A stretch of DNA of 64,000 nucleotides from Pyrrhosoma nymphula. Taxonomy: Eukaryota > Arthropoda > Insecta > Odonata > Coenagrionidae. The notes under the pieces were generated by a model. That model worked only from the letters and a program-made list of their open reading frames with translations, was not told the DNA's origin and ran no database searches. Positions 45,090-58,181 of the stretch are shown here, one piece after another (the stretch's first letter is position 1; each line of letters opens with the position of its first letter). The DNA lies in contig OY754333.1 of NCBI GenBank assembly GCA_963573305.1, forward strand, positions 18,907,013 through 18,971,012, given 5' to 3'. A program made the translations under genes and the position numbers.

Positions 45090-45720
45090 CTCATGAATCA
45101 AAGGAAGACTCTCCCTTGCAATAGGGTGAGAGTTTTGGTATGCAGTAAAAAAGTTGCGGGGCTCGATAAACATCGAACCAAAACAGAAGCGATCCGTCAA
45201 TCAGGTTACGTGACCACGGCGGTGGGTATTGGTCGGGGTTGGGCAAACAGAGGTTTGCGATTGACCGGTTCAAAATCTTCATCGTCGCGCCGACGGACTC
45301 TGATACGGAGAGCGGTGACATTTTGTCGCGGTCCCCACCCTTCCAAGTATTCGGATGCATCTGTACGCTCCTCCGCTTGTTTTTTTTTGTTTACGCCCGT
45401 TGCCGCTGCAACAGTGTACACACACGGTTCTCTCACGCTTTAGATTTCCTTTCTTACTCAAACAAACACTTTCGGTGATGGCATACGGCCGCCCCCGCGT
45501 CAAAACACGGTATGGAAAATAGATATGTGCGCGAGCGATCGTTTCCAAGGCACGAACGTTAGCGGGCCCGTGGTTTTGTTTTCGAAGGGAACGTTTATGC
45601 GAGCAGTGAGGGGAAGTCCTCTTTCGTTCCTGGGATGCAAAGCGACCTGCTGAGTGGCCCGATTGAACGAGATCAAAGTGTAAACGCTGCCACTCGCCGA
45701 CTTGCTAATTGAAGAAAAAT
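45090..45720. promoter_or_regulatory. CpG-rich island-like stretch, possible regulatory region
   Basis: CpG dinucleotides are very frequent (for example TCGTCGCGCCGACGG, GTGCGCGAGCGATCG) while the neighbours are AT-rich. Frames on five registers are open for 70-128 codons, as expected from the composition, and none matches a family. No repeat signature was seen, which is unusual here. It may be an enhancer, an alternative promoter or an unrecognised non-coding exon. Confidence 0.3.
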
Positions 45721-45857
45721 TCAGTGGTTGAAGCGGTAGCATTAATATTGCTTATTAGGGGATGTGACTGATAACGGATTGTCATGTTAAGAATAGTTGA
45801 GTAGGATCTACTTCTATGAAACTACCCTGTAATGTCGTGAGACAAGATACAATAGAC

Positions 45858-46224
45858 CAGCGGTCCCCAACAATTTTGCATTTAAGAGCACAAACTATGA
45901 TTCCGGTGGGGTGTCGGGCACCATTAATTTTTTTCAAGGTATATTTATTATTGGACATTAAGTAGAAGACAAAAGTAGAAAACACCAAATATGAACATGT
46001 AACTAGGAATAAATGATGAACTAGATACGTTAAATGCACGTTTAACTTACACAACACAAGCTGGCATCCACTACTCACACCACTACCCCCACTACTCATG
46101 TCAAGACGGAAACGTAAAAGCCGTACAATCGCACAGCGCAGCGGCGGCTTTTATGAGCAGTGGGCACATCTAAAACGGTTTGCAAGCGCCATGGAACCCG
46201 CGGGCATACGGTTGGGGACCCGTG
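45858..46224. mobile_element. 367-bp hAT-type MITE with 8-bp target duplication
   Basis: CAATAGAC occurs on both sides (45850-45857 and 46225-46232). The element starts CAGCGGTCCCCAAC and its other end, reverse complemented, is CACGGGTCCCCAAC. Short ends starting CA and an 8-bp duplication are hAT features, and the GGTCCCCAAC end is common in Charlie-like hATs. No transposase is inside. The 70-codon plus frame across the right end is incidental. Confidence 0.92.
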
Positions 46225-46348
46225 CAATAGACCATCTCCCACTAACATTAGAGGTTGGAAAGCAGAATAGACTAAGAAGAGGGCAAGGGCGAAATTCAAC
46301 TATTTTTTGATGCATGATTTGTTGCTTTCCCGGCGTAGTTGACGAATG

Positions 46349-46530
46349 AATTCGTCTCGGGTTTCCAGCCGGGTAAGAATTTCCATTATGGCCGACGTTT
46401 CGATGCCCGACTCGTGCATCGTCATCCGGGCTGTAGATTGATCTACTGCCCTGATGACGGTGCACCAGTCGGGCATCAAAACGTCGGCCATGATGGAGAT
46501 TCTAACACAGTGGGAAACCCGAGAAGAATT
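46349..46530. repeat. Inverted PLE-like repeat with facing hammerhead-like motifs
   Basis: The 66-bp arms (46349-46415 and 46464-46530) read AATTCGTCTCGGGTTTCC on the left and its complement on the right. Minus strand 46397-46428 and plus strand 46451-46482 each hold a (C)xGATGA, hairpin (GGTGC...GCATC), (G/A)AAAC-GTCGG series. CCATGATGG follows GTCGG, as in the element at 5963-6376. No protein. Confidence 0.75.
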
Positions 46531-46588
46531 ATTATTTGATGTTTTCAGGCTTAAATATGAAGACATCCACTATCATAGAATTAAAAGA

Positions 46589-46728
46589 CACGATGTATAT
46601 TTCCACTAATATTTATTAAGGTACGACTAATTTCGACGCATCTGCGTCATCATCAGGTGTCTAATGATGAAGCCAATGCGTCTAAATTAGTTATACCTTA
46701 ATAAATATTAGTGAAAATATACATTGTG
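46589..46728. repeat. Inverted repeat with hammerhead-like centre
   Basis: Arms of about 65 bp start CACGATGTATATTTCCACT on the left and mirror it on the right. At the centre, the minus strand 46630-46656 reads CTGATGA, T, GACGC-AGAT-GCGTC, GAAAT. The right-hand copy (from 46662) is decayed. It lies only about 60 bp from the preceding inverted element. Confidence 0.75.
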
Positions 46729-49076
46729 CATTTACTTCAGTGAGTGAACTGTATGCTAATGGAGTATCTAAATGTCTCGCTCAGTTTATATTGTGCTTAC
46801 TAATGGTGCGTGGAAAGAAAGTATTCTCATTCCTACCTGCTCGTCAGACCTTCTAACTTGTTCTAACCTAACTTATTTTTGTCAATATTGTTTGTTCTCC
46901 CGTAATATGTGCATGGTATTACTAATAAAAGGTAGGTTGATGTACATCAATTGAGTCGATCGGTATGGATTTCACCAAGTGCAAGCTAGGTGCGGATTGC
47001 ATTGTGTATTTGGATAAAACAGCAATGCGAGGAAATATATGAGGGAAGAATTTTTAAGATATCCCATTGAACAATACACGGACGAAGCGGGTCCAGATTT
47101 TCTGGAGACAAGACAACTTTAATGTTTACAATTATAAGAGTTTCAATTTTCATTTGTATATAAAATTGTTGCTAACTGTATTTTCGCTGTAAACAAGATT
47201 GTATTCTCAAAATACACATTAACTAGTTGTAACCGATGAAATATGTCGTACATCAGTAATGAAGGATGCAAATATCTACTTGACTCCCTGCTGTCCTTGC
47301 TAAAAATTAAAATATCGCAGCTTTTATCCATAATTCCTATGCAAACTCTCAAGTGGTCTCCTGTTCGTGTCATCCAAATGGTGTCATGCGTAGAGTGGAC
47401 TCATTTTGGCCAAGAAAACCTTCCATCTTGTGTAATTGGTACCATGGATTTGGGGTAAAATTATACCCACAGTGGCAGAATGACTAGTGTGATCTGAACA
47501 TTTCTAGTTATGTCAGACGTCCTTACAACCTCCAGGGTTCTAATGGCTCAAAACACAGTTCAATAGAATGAAAAGGCTAGGATCATTTTGGAATCGAGGA
47601 ATTGTGAAGAGAAACCCTTATCTAGCCAACTTGTTCTCGACGATAGGTTCAGTGCATCCGCAACGACTGTCATAAATAACATTCCGCTTGGAGAAAGCTG
47701 CCTAAATACTTAGTCTTTAAACTCGAACCTCATCCAAAGTAAATAAAAGTTCGAGGTAACACTCTTCGTCTTCACCATCCCGGTTGTCATCAAATAATTA
47801 GTCTGGCATCAACAGCGTTGGCTGAAAACCTTCAATGGAAATCATAATACAGCACTAGTGCTTTCTTTGTCATTAATTATATCTGTTGCGTTGTATGTTT
47901 ACCTTGTTATCATCAGTACATTATTTACTCTCCATGCTAGGTTAACATCGACGGAGTCGGAAGCATGTGAGAAGATAAAAGAGACCTTAGACTCCTGTTT
48001 GCCTCAAAGCAGTAAATTAATGACGTAAACCGTATAAGATTCGGATGAAATGCAAATGTCTCCCGGCGGCAGAAATGGCAAACTTTCCCTTCTCCTCCGC
48101 GTCTCCTGCCTCCTTTACGGGTCTAGATGGTGCCCACCACGGTTAGCCTGATGTTTCTGGGAATGGAAGCCTTAATTATGTTGCCTAGGGTGGAAGAGTC
48201 AGGGGATGAAACAGTATCACTGGCAGAGCACGACCTGAAAATATCTCTACCTCTGCCACGCTGAATTTTCAGCACTGTTAAAATATTTGGGAGCATATGA
48301 AATTTATTTTGTATAAGTAATATCATCAGCATCAAAAATATAAGGTGATTGGTTAAACGTGATATCCAATCACAATTATTTCTGTCAAAAGCGACTTAAT
48401 GAAGAGGTTAAACACGATATTCAATCACACTTAATGCTTTCAAAAGCGACTTAATGATAGTTATCCTCACTGAAAAGGTATTTCTCCCAATTTTGAAGAA
48501 CCTAAAAGTGTATTTATGTTATTTGATGTTGAACGTAGTTTCATCTGGTAAAGAAATGGTACAAATGTTTAATGTCGAAGGGTTAAAAACTTCATTTTTC
48601 TCAATACATGTTATTCCTTAAATATGCATAGACGGTGAGTACTTTATTTTCCTTCTTTTTTTGCTCGTTCAAATTAATAAGCTTCTGTCTTTCTAATGGC
48701 TATTTTTACTGATTATCTTTTCTTGCGTTAATTCAGCAGTAGTCTTTTTCACTAACATTTTGAAACATGAGCATAGGTGAAAACCTATGGATAGATAGTT
48801 CTCTCATGTATATTCTAAGCTTTATTAGATCTTACAAGCTAGGATATTCAGGATGAAGAAGCATAGGAGCCGAAGTGAAAACCGTAGACGTCCTAGTCAA
48901 TTCAATAGTGGTCCTAGTCATATCAATGCATACCCGTAAAAATACGAATCGAAAGACGAGACGAGAACAAGGTTAAATATTAGATAATGGAGAGGAAATT
49001 CACGAAAATTTTATAAGAGGGAAATGCATGGATAGGATGAGGAGCATGAATAGTTATGACATTTTAAATTATGTTA
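46729..49076. other. Non-coding; one small tandem repeat
   Basis: No coding signal. Two direct 55-bp copies occur at 48351-48405 and 48406-48460 (see separate entry). The remainder is unrecognised. Confidence 0.45.
48351..48460. repeat. Two tandem 55-bp copies
   Basis: GGTTAAAC(G/A)(T/C)GATAT recurs with a 55-bp period, each copy ending CAAAAGCGACTTAATGA. A few substitutions separate the copies. Confidence 0.85.
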
Positions 49077-50017
49077 GATCCGTTCAAAAAGTTCCAGGAC
49101 TGGTTTTTATTATGTGAGTATCAGTTATTGGAACGTCGTACAATTTTTGAAAGAAAATTTCAAATGTAACCTACTTTTTGTAGGGTGCTGGAACGTGAAC
49201 ACGTTTTAGTGCGACAGTAATTTTTGTAAAAGGATTATTTTTCGCATTCGGTGGTTTTATGATTAGTGCGGCTCATGAAGGAAGAGCAAAACAACATCAG
49301 GTTGAGTCTTCAGCCAGAGTCTTCTTGAGAGGGCAAGCAATGATGGTACATTCCTTCAGGCCATTATTTCAGGAGACTAAACGTGCTGGTTGGTACGACA
49401 TGAAAGCCAAAGCACAATTATTGCTGTGGTAACAAAAATTTCTTCGAGACCAAAGAAAGCAAGTCCCTCGCGATTGTATGTTTAGGTCATGCTAACTGTT
49501 TCCTTCCATTACAAGCTGTTTTCAACCACGAATCACTAATGAGGTCAAACAACCAATTGTTTTTATTATCTCGCAGTATTGAAGACGATTTTGTTTAATA
49601 AGAGACTACAATCTTGTCGCAGTGGTAAATGAATATTGCCCCACGACAATGTTCCTGTTCATTAAATCCTTGTTATTCCCGAGTTGTGTGCCACAAATGG
49701 AATGGCAGTCCTCCTTCATCCCCGAACTCACCTGTTTTAGTACCAGCCGACTTTATTCAGTATCCTAGACTCACAAATTCCGTCAAGGTACAAAGATTCG
49801 TCACAATGGAGAAGATAAAACCAAAATCGCTGAAGGAACGAGAAAGGTTTCCACCAAACGCGTTCGCTTCATACTATATACCAGCTACAGAAGCGCAATT
49901 AGGAGAAGTATGTGGCCTAGACAGGGGAAGTACTTTGAAGGGGATTTAGGCAATTAACTTTAATTTTTTTAAATAAATATATTTAAAAAATCAGTTCTAT
50001 AACTTTTTGAACACATC
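49077..50017 (+). mobile_element. Second mariner-like transposon, degraded
   Basis: The ends are inverted: GATCCGTTCAAAAAGTTCC on the left, and on the right the complement of GATGTGTTCAAAAAGTTATA. TA lies just outside (49075-49076 and near 50021). Inside, LLW/FLRDQRKQVPRDC-like text and a final QGKYFEGDLGN (about 49920-49955) match the mariner C-terminus ...YFEGD. At about 940 bp it has lost part of the 1.3 kb of a full element. The family differs from the mariner at 5810-9124 because the ends differ. Confidence 0.82.
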
Positions 50018-53000
50018 TGCTATTGCTATATGCTACTCATTGAATGCCCTACACTCACGGAAAAATTATTACTGTGCCGGTGTTGTCAATCTCTGGCGTT
50101 TAATGGCTCGACCAGTAATCGAATGACTGTTCTTCTTGAAGTATACCATCGCTTATCAGAGGTTAAAAAAAACATCAAAGTGGCCTCCTTTATGTCAATG
50201 TTTTCCATGAACGCTTTAAAATCGTTGTATATACCCTCGGCTTCTCCAAAATCTGAATTTCGGCGCGTGGAATCCCATCATTAAAATGAGTCGTGAAGAA
50301 AAAAAATCGAGTTGGCACAATGCGGGGAGAATTCAGCTCGCTTAACCAGAGGTTGTTATGAAAGTCAACGAAATTTCGTATTAATATTGTGTCAGGCGGC
50401 ATGGGCGTAAAATTAATTTAACTTTCAAATCATTGACTACCAACGTTAAATGCAATCACTGCATGAAGTGAGAGGAGCGGGTTATGACTAAATTAATCTT
50501 GCGTGCGTCATGCACTCTCAGCAGCGCATTATTTCCGGGAGTCACATTTGATTCACTTAAAAAAAAGCTACGAAACCAGTAATTTCCTTTGCTAATTTGC
50601 ATACCAAGTGCCATTACTCAACAACACAGAAGCTACAATGAAATTCAAGGCAGCAGAACCTTTCTCTACCCATTGTTTTAACACCTTTCATAAATATCGT
50701 ATTCCGCGCAAACCCGCAAATTTCAAAATGAGGATGAAAAATTCTTAAAAGGTTCAACTTTCCGTGAAATAAAAGCCGCGAACCCTGGAAAAAATTGATG
50801 AAGTACCTACCCATGGTTCAGGTGAGCCAAAGAAAAATCAAGAAAGATTTTTATGTCTTTCACTGGGCAGAAATTAATCTTTTAGAATGTGATAAAATAT
50901 TTAAGGAGAGACCAGATGTTAAATATTTCTCTGCAACTAGGACAGTAAGTTTCTCTTTTAGTGATGCCATATCACGTTAGTAATTAGTTCCCGTTTTAGT
51001 TTATTTTACCAGTTTTTATGTCCCCCAGAAAAAAGTGAGCATAATTTGAACCCAGATATTCTCTCCATGTTTAAAAAAAGTTAAATTCACAAAAAACTCC
51101 GCTCTGCCGTTGAAATGAAAGCAAACGATAAACGAGATCCAGAACAACAGAAAAATTGATTGGGTAAAGAAAGCGGGATGGATGGCGGTTGGATGATGCC
51201 GGAAGTGTATTTTTTTCTGTTTTTTTTATTCTCCTCTTCTCTTTCGTCGATGCAACAAACGTTTTTTTTTCGAGCAATAAAAGCGAACGATGTCATAAAT
51301 TTCTGGAAACCCACCCCTCTCCTTACCATTTGGTATTTCGTTATTCCGTCATCGATAGCATTGACAAACACTCCATTAACCCCGATAAAGAGAGGAATCG
51401 GTTTTTTTTACGCTCTGTGCATTTTTTTAATGAATCAAATTTTTTTGCGAGGGCTTGTGGGAATGAAGCAAAAAAAAATAGAAAAAGGTGAGACGGCGTG
51501 TTTTCGGTGCGCTTTGTCGATTCTCGTTGTTTCGGGTACCTCGGGTTCGGGTAGGGGGTTTATATTCTGGAGCGCATAGTGGAGAGAGAGGTAGGCCCGC
51601 GAGGGTGTACCTATATGGAGGAGCGCAGTGTTGCTTTGCTTGCTCAACTGTTTCGGGTCCCACGCCTGCCTCCCTGCTTCCCCCCCGCGCGCCGAACGAA
51701 TTACGAACTCGCGTCCTCTTTTCGCTCGTCACTTTTTTCCTGAAAATAATGCACTTTTTTTCAAAATCAGGCTGAGAAATGCCTACCTATTGAGGGGATC
51801 ATCATGTAATTTTTCGATTTCGAAACGAAAAATTGACTCCTTTTTTAATTGGTTCATCCGCAAAATCAGTTAAATGCCAATAAATTCATATTCTGGCTGA
51901 TTATAGAAAAGAATGTCCCCCTTTTTATATGAAAAACAAAATGTTACCTTTCCACGCTTCCTTTTTCGCAAAATTAACTTGAAATAACATGGCGTTAAAT
52001 GCAAGAGTGGATGAAGCATGTGTAGTATTGCATTTTTCTATCTGTTTTAAATCGCAATTTCGAGTAACACTGTTTATTAGGAGCAAATAATCCCAAATAA
52101 TAGAACGGTAATGAAAGTAGGCTTTTAATTTAATACAAAATAACTACCAAAATTGAAGTAAAAATGCTTTTGTTTGACAGAAATGGCACCGCAGTCCGCT
52201 TATATGATTCTAAATAGAGTTATTTAAAAATAAGTTCGTCGAATAACATGCATATTTTCTGTCTTAATGTTGTGTTCTAATAGCTAAATCTTTTTATCAG
52301 TGAAAATTGTAATTTTTAAACCATTCAAAGATAAGGTAGAATTAAGTATTTGCTTTGAATCACATAGTCACGGTGAAACTTACCTAAATTAATAGGGTTT
52401 CCAAAAATTGAGTATGATCAATGGAAGTTTTTCGGTGTAAAGGTAAATAATAGCACAGTTGGATCAATTGGTTCGACGCAGATTCCAATGTGTAACCTGA
52501 AAATAATCGAAACAAAGGTAACCAAATGCCCTCCTCATGGTGAAAACGGTGATTTCACGCTTGTAATGTCATTCAATCCCAAACTAAAGCCTATTTCATG
52601 ATCAACGTCAACTTGAAACGTTAAATATGAATTGGATTGACGTTCATGATTTCTGTTTGCGATCGGCTGTCAACCGGAATTCACGTCGGCAATCGCCGTC
52701 CATCTTCGTTAATCTTCGGCTGCACGGTTTCATGTAAGCATCCACCACCATGAATATAATAAAATCCGATAAGTATTCTTGGTTTTGTGTGGCACGATAT
52801 AATTGAATGCAGCATAGTGAAGGGATATAATTACGCTGCTTGAATGAATATTACGTATAATAGTACCAGTCGCCTACTAGCGGCGCATGGACTGGCAAAG
52901 CATGACGTCATGAACAATTAGTTAGCAAGGTATTCTTTTCCAAATAAACGCTAAGTCAATGTTAAATACTGTTTGGAGAGTAATTTATAAGCGTCACAAC

Positions 53001-56000
53001 TTTACCAGTCCTTTAGCCGTAGAATTGCGATAAATTCAACAAAACAAAGTTGACAAATGAATTATTATATTCAATGCATGTACTGCGCATGCGCTGTTGT
53101 CAACCATCAGCCAGGAGTGTGCAGGTTTAGACTCATTTTACGTTGACGGTTGACGCTTTCACGCGATCTTAAACGTCTCCATAAATGCCTAAACTAATAA
53201 AGTATTAAACTCACGGCTGAAGTTGAAGTTTACGCTGACGGGAAACGTAAACCAGTCTTTACTCAGATAATAATTTCACGATCATGATGGGGTATGCCGA
53301 CCTGGTATAGAACTATGATGCCACTGGTTGCAATTTTTGGGCGTGAACGAAAATGTTAGCGCACTATATCTAACGACTCCGGTGTGCTAGCGTGCTGATT
53401 TGGGTACCAAACAAAATATCCTGTCTTGATATGTCGATTAATGTCGGTTGCACAAACGTTTACTTATGGAATACAACTGTGAAATCCATCGTGTAATGGA
53501 ATTCATTGCATACATCGGGTTGCAGGAACTATCACTTTCGTTAGTTACCTTCCAATAGCTATAACTTCGATCATTTTGTTCATTCTCTAACCACTAAAGG
53601 GCAAATTTTGTGTTGTGTTGCGTGTGCGCACTATTAATAGAATGAATGAAATTTTCCATCGTCGCACAATAATTCTTCTATCAAGTAATTTACTCCTTCA
53701 AATCTTTCAACGCAAATCTTGGAGCTCATTACCATGGAGATCATTACTCCCACTATCAGGTAAACTAAGTTATGAGACCAATGAATGTATCAAATGTTTC
53801 TTCAACGCATGTCTAACGAATGCCTAAACTGACCTCATAACTCAGTTGAGTGCTGTTTCTGCAATTGGCCATGAGACCATAAAACCGACTTTGTACAATA
53901 TTTCTGGGTAATGATTAAAACAAATGCTTCATTGAATTTTCAGTTGTCGCATTATACTCACCAGGAAGCTCAGAGGAAATGAAAAGAGCGCCTCTCGTCG
54001 GCTATCCACGTGAAACCCACGGCCGTGTCGTCGACACTCGTGACTTTTTTTTAACCATTTCACCATCGAATTCCTCATTAAACACCGAGGGGTTTGTACC
54101 AATCGCTTATTGCGTCGAAAAAGCAATAAGAGCATCGTGACTTCCAGGACGCAGAAATCAATTACTCGTCCGTTCAGGACTTGTCTCACGCCATTCAACT
54201 CACAGTGGCATTTAACTCGAGGAAATTTAACTTTGGATGAATGTAGGGACTCTTCGTTTTCCATCCGTGCAACACGGCATACAAAATAAAAACAAACATT
54301 TGTTTCGTGGACAGCATTGACTGTCAGTGCCTAAACGAAGCAAAGGTGTCCTAAGGATATCTTTTCATTGGAAGAGATGGAGGTGGTTGGAGCGATTTTT
54401 CTTTATGTAAAGATTTGCGTGAAACTTTGCATCCGTGTTCTTATAAGTAATATCTATCGATAAAATTGAAAAATATGCATTTCATAAATTTGCTTTTTTT
54501 TAACAAAATGCAATTTCAACTAGCCCAACAACTATTTCGTAAAAATTCGATAAAATTTGTACATATTTTCTTCTAAATGCCAAATAATATATTTTTCATT
54601 TATTTTTATTTTCATTTATTTAGCAAAATAATATATTTCGCTAATAAAAAATAAAGATTTCAGGCTGTTCAATATTAAAAAGCAACAGCTTTCGAAATAA
54701 ATTCGTCTAAATTTCGAATTCCGCGACGAGAACTCTAGTCATTTAGTTGAGGAAAAGATTTAAAATACAATTCTTGTATCATTTACATTACTACCTTAAT
54801 AGTGAGTCCCATCATATAAACAGATGCATTGAAGAGAAATGTGGTCCAAGAAATTATTTTCGATTGACTTAAAAAATGTATTGAAATATGTGTACACTCA
54901 ATGACCCACGATGACTGCTCTACCCATCTTAACTTGCCACGTATTGGTTTCGTGGATGCTGGTGCAATCAAATCAAAGATACAAATATCTCACTGAATCC
55001 TTATTGGAGATACTTTTCGAATTGGAAACCGTGATCGCAGTCCGATAGTTTTATCTGCTTTTTCTTTTTAATAGCATGCATTTTCTTGTATAGATCCCTT
55101 CAAATTCTGATTCATCGCCAAATTGGCTTGAGAGTAAGATCATGATTAATACTCGTGGCAAAAATATGAAGGTGTATTTTATTTGCCCTTCCGAACAAAT
55201 GAATATCATGTTTCATTTCAGGTTGATGAAATATCATGTAGATATTATAACAAACGCACCGTCACATGGTTTCAAATCCCTCCTCAGACGAATGAGACAA
55301 ATGGAATTTTATAATCTCATCCAGCGTCAGCAGAAACTTCCACTTGACTGAAGAATAACATACTGCTAGTACGTTAATTTTAATTTTATACCCAAAATAC
55401 CCAGTTTTCCAGGCTTTTAGCTACCGATATGCGTACATTGGCGTATTCCTCCGTTACCTATGCATTGATCAAAATGATCAAAAGAGGACGTTTTTCACTA
55501 AATATGTTCAACTTTGAGTCGTTGTTAAAAGTTAAATTGACATAATTATGCAAAATGACGTGTAATACCATACATAGCAATCACTGGAGAGTGAACATGC
55601 AAAGTTTCAACGTGCGGACTAAAAAAGCATTCGTTTTATACTTTCTTCTCTGTAGATATGTCTATAAAGAAGTAAGTATTAAAAAATCTTACTTTCTAGG
55701 ATCACCGCCGCGGCGGTACGCCTGAATGTTATATTATGTATTTCATCGATCGATTTTAACGTCTATGATGTCATTTGCTTTGATCCATTCTAAATTGAAA
55801 ATGGCCCATTAGACATTGAGACCAATAGGTAAAATAAAGGACATCAATGGAATAGTACTAATTGACCTCTTCTTATAATCAGAAAATTGTTACGAAGTAC
55901 CCAAATTCTACTGTAGGATTGATGAAGAATATAATTTAATCACTGTAGTAAAACGAATTTTTCATGGTGGTTTTTCCCTTCGAGGAAACAACTTCCGTAG

Positions 56001-56323
56001 TAGGACAGAAGGAGGCTTTTTCCCTTGTTAATTTCACCCTTTTTGAGGTACTCTCAGTCTTATTCAACTCCTCACCACAAAACATCCGTCCTTATGCCCC
56101 AAATGACGACTCACCCTGCCTTTGACCTCCATCGTCTTTGTAACCATACCATCAAGTTTTGTGGCCGTGAGATTCATGTGTTTAAGCTTTAAGGGGTTGA
56201 ACTAAGAATTACTATATTCATTCAACTTCTTTGAATAGTTATTGACCACTTTGATAATACATTGGTAATATGGAGGTTTGGTCATGTCTTTTTTAAGAAA
56301 CTCAACTTCCTTTTTCCGCCGAC
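50018..56323. other. Long stretch with no recognisable gene or transposon
   Basis: Six kilobases of AT-rich sequence with a G+C-richer block at 51480-51720. Frames on both strands of that block (51427-51775) are shadows of each other and match nothing. The 111-codon minus frame at 53929-54264 has no recognised domain. This is the least repetitive part of the window by eye. Confidence 0.4.
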
Positions 56324-56355
56324 GTTTCGCCTTTTTATTAATGAGGCTTCTTCAG
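56324..56355 (-). ncRNA. Hammerhead-like motif, single copy
   Basis: The minus strand reads CTGAAGA, A, GCCT, an 11-nt loop, AGGC, GAAAC-GTCGGCGG. It has the same layout as the PLE-associated motifs at 19.16 and 35.8 kb but a different stem sequence. No inverted partner was seen nearby and no PLE coding sequence. Confidence 0.5.
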
Positions 56356-57169
56356 GGCATACAGTACAATGCAAGGAATACGTTTAATAATAATTATAAT
56401 ACTACAAAGATAAAAAAGTTTTCAATCATAAATTTATTACCTTAAAGGATTAACTTTCTTACTGCGACAATGGTACCACAAAAACAAACTCTTCCTCTTA
56501 GTAACAAAATGAACATCAAAAACAAAACCAAAACGGAAAACCAAGCTAAAATTTTGTTTAAAAAATATAATAAGTGAAAATAAAAATATTTAAATTGAAT
56601 AGTATAAAGCAATAAATCAACAATTACAGATATCGTAACTTCAAATTTCGAATGTATATTACATATTTTACGAATATAAAAAAACATATTCGTATTGAAA
56701 TTCTGGAGAACACTACATAATACATGTATAGGAAAAAGAAATTTGATCTCCTATAACTAAAGTCTAATACAAATAACGCCCTTTTTCATACATGGATATC
56801 TTCGAAATATGCCCGGCAAAATTGTCTGACGATTACATATCAGGGTGGATGACAGTTCAAGCTAAGGGATACGTGTATACAAGGTGTCAATTAATTATCT
56901 GGATTATTTCAATGGAACTAATAAAAAGTGCATCTGATATCTATTTGCTATTTTCGTTAAACAAGAGGACCATCAACTTTTAGTATTGTATTGGTAGGGT
57001 GCGCGTAGCATTGTTGTGATTTGTCAGCTTATCAATTATTGGCAAATGACAATGTAAACTACAGTCACGTTGTTCACATAAATATATAGACACCCTGTAT
57101 CAAAGTGATTGGGGACGGATGAAGGTTGAAATAGAGGTTTCCTCTTCGTGATAAACATTGGGGCGATGT
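56356..57169. other. AT-rich spacer
   Basis: Nothing recognised. Confidence 0.5.
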
Positions 57170-58080
57170 AATTAATGGAACGGAGCGTGCGAAATTTTTG
57201 CACACCATTTTATTTATCATCGCAATTTTATCTCGGGTGTGAGGAAGCTGGGTCGGGGGGAGTGAAGGGTGGGGGGGGGAGGAGGGAAGAGAAAGACGAG
57301 GAGGAGGGTAGGTACAGAAATTACGGGCTTCCCCTTCGTCGTAATTGGACCCTCGAGGAAGGCCACCATGGTGGTGGTGGTGTAGTGGGGGAATTGTTGA
57401 AGAGTTTTTGAGGTGGGTGGGGGAAAAAGGAGGAAGGCCACGTGTTGAGGTAGGGTTTTGGGGAAAATATGAGGGGTATACAAGCGAAGCAGTGTGGTGG
57501 GTTAAAGGGTTTCGGACGGGGGAAGGAAGGAAGGAAGGAAGACCACTTAGTTCCTTCAGGGGGGTGGTGGGGAGCGTAAGAGCGAGAGGGAAGTGGAATC
57601 GCTTAAAGGAGGTACTCCTGGGAGATGTTATGAAGTGGAAAACCAAGAAAGGGGAGTTTTTTCGGAAAAAAGAAAACCGCTATGCCTACCCCACCCCCTT
57701 TTTAACGGGAGAAAGTCTCTGTCCCCCCCCCTTCTTCTATAGTCCACGGGAAATATAATGGCGAGCGAAAGCGGGTGATGGCGTTGGAGGATGGAATGGA
57801 CACAGTAGCTTGACGAATCCTCGCAAAGCAGTCACCCTAGCTTGGGAGAACGACTCTCTTTCCAATTTCGGTCGCCTCATTCGGAGCCGTAAAGAGGCGC
57901 TGATGTCGGCCTGGAATAACTTGGTAAGTGTAGGAGGCCTCGTGGTCATTCGGAGAAGCAATTTCATTACGGGGCACGTAGCCGTGCCATCTTCGCTAAG
58001 GTGCGCCATCTTCCAGGCTCTAGCTTTTTCGCTGTCCGCTGATTGGATGGGGACAATACCCAAATATAGCTCCTCCTGAA
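57170..58080. other. G+C-rich stretch with G-runs, no convincing gene
   Basis: Long G-rich tracts at 57255-57290 and GGAAGG repeats at 57520-57545 give a 190-codon minus frame rich in Pro, Ser and His, which I regard as a composition artefact. A less repetitive block at 57790-57932 ends in GGTAAGTGTAGG, a good donor-like site, after a frame containing KEALMSAWNNL. An unrecognised exon or promoter region is possible but unsupported. Confidence 0.3.
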
Positions 58081-58181
58081 TATTCTTCTCAAATAACTCA
58101 TTTGTGCGCCCGGGTTAATATTTATTTTCACTGCGTTCATTCTATCAAAGGAGATCCTTGAACACTATTTCTCTACGCTAA

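Noticed and set aside
45057..45548. Cluster of 76-128 codon frames on both strands
   Set aside because: The frames coincide with a CpG-rich interval that has few stops by composition. The translations do not resemble any protein.
53929..54264. 111-codon minus-strand frame
   Set aside because: No recognised domain, no splice or promoter context, and no support beyond length.
57074..57646. 190-codon minus-strand open frame, the second longest in the window
   Set aside because: It lies across G-rich and GGAAGG repeat tracts. The predicted protein is low-complexity Pro/Ser/His with no domain, and the opposite strand is also open.
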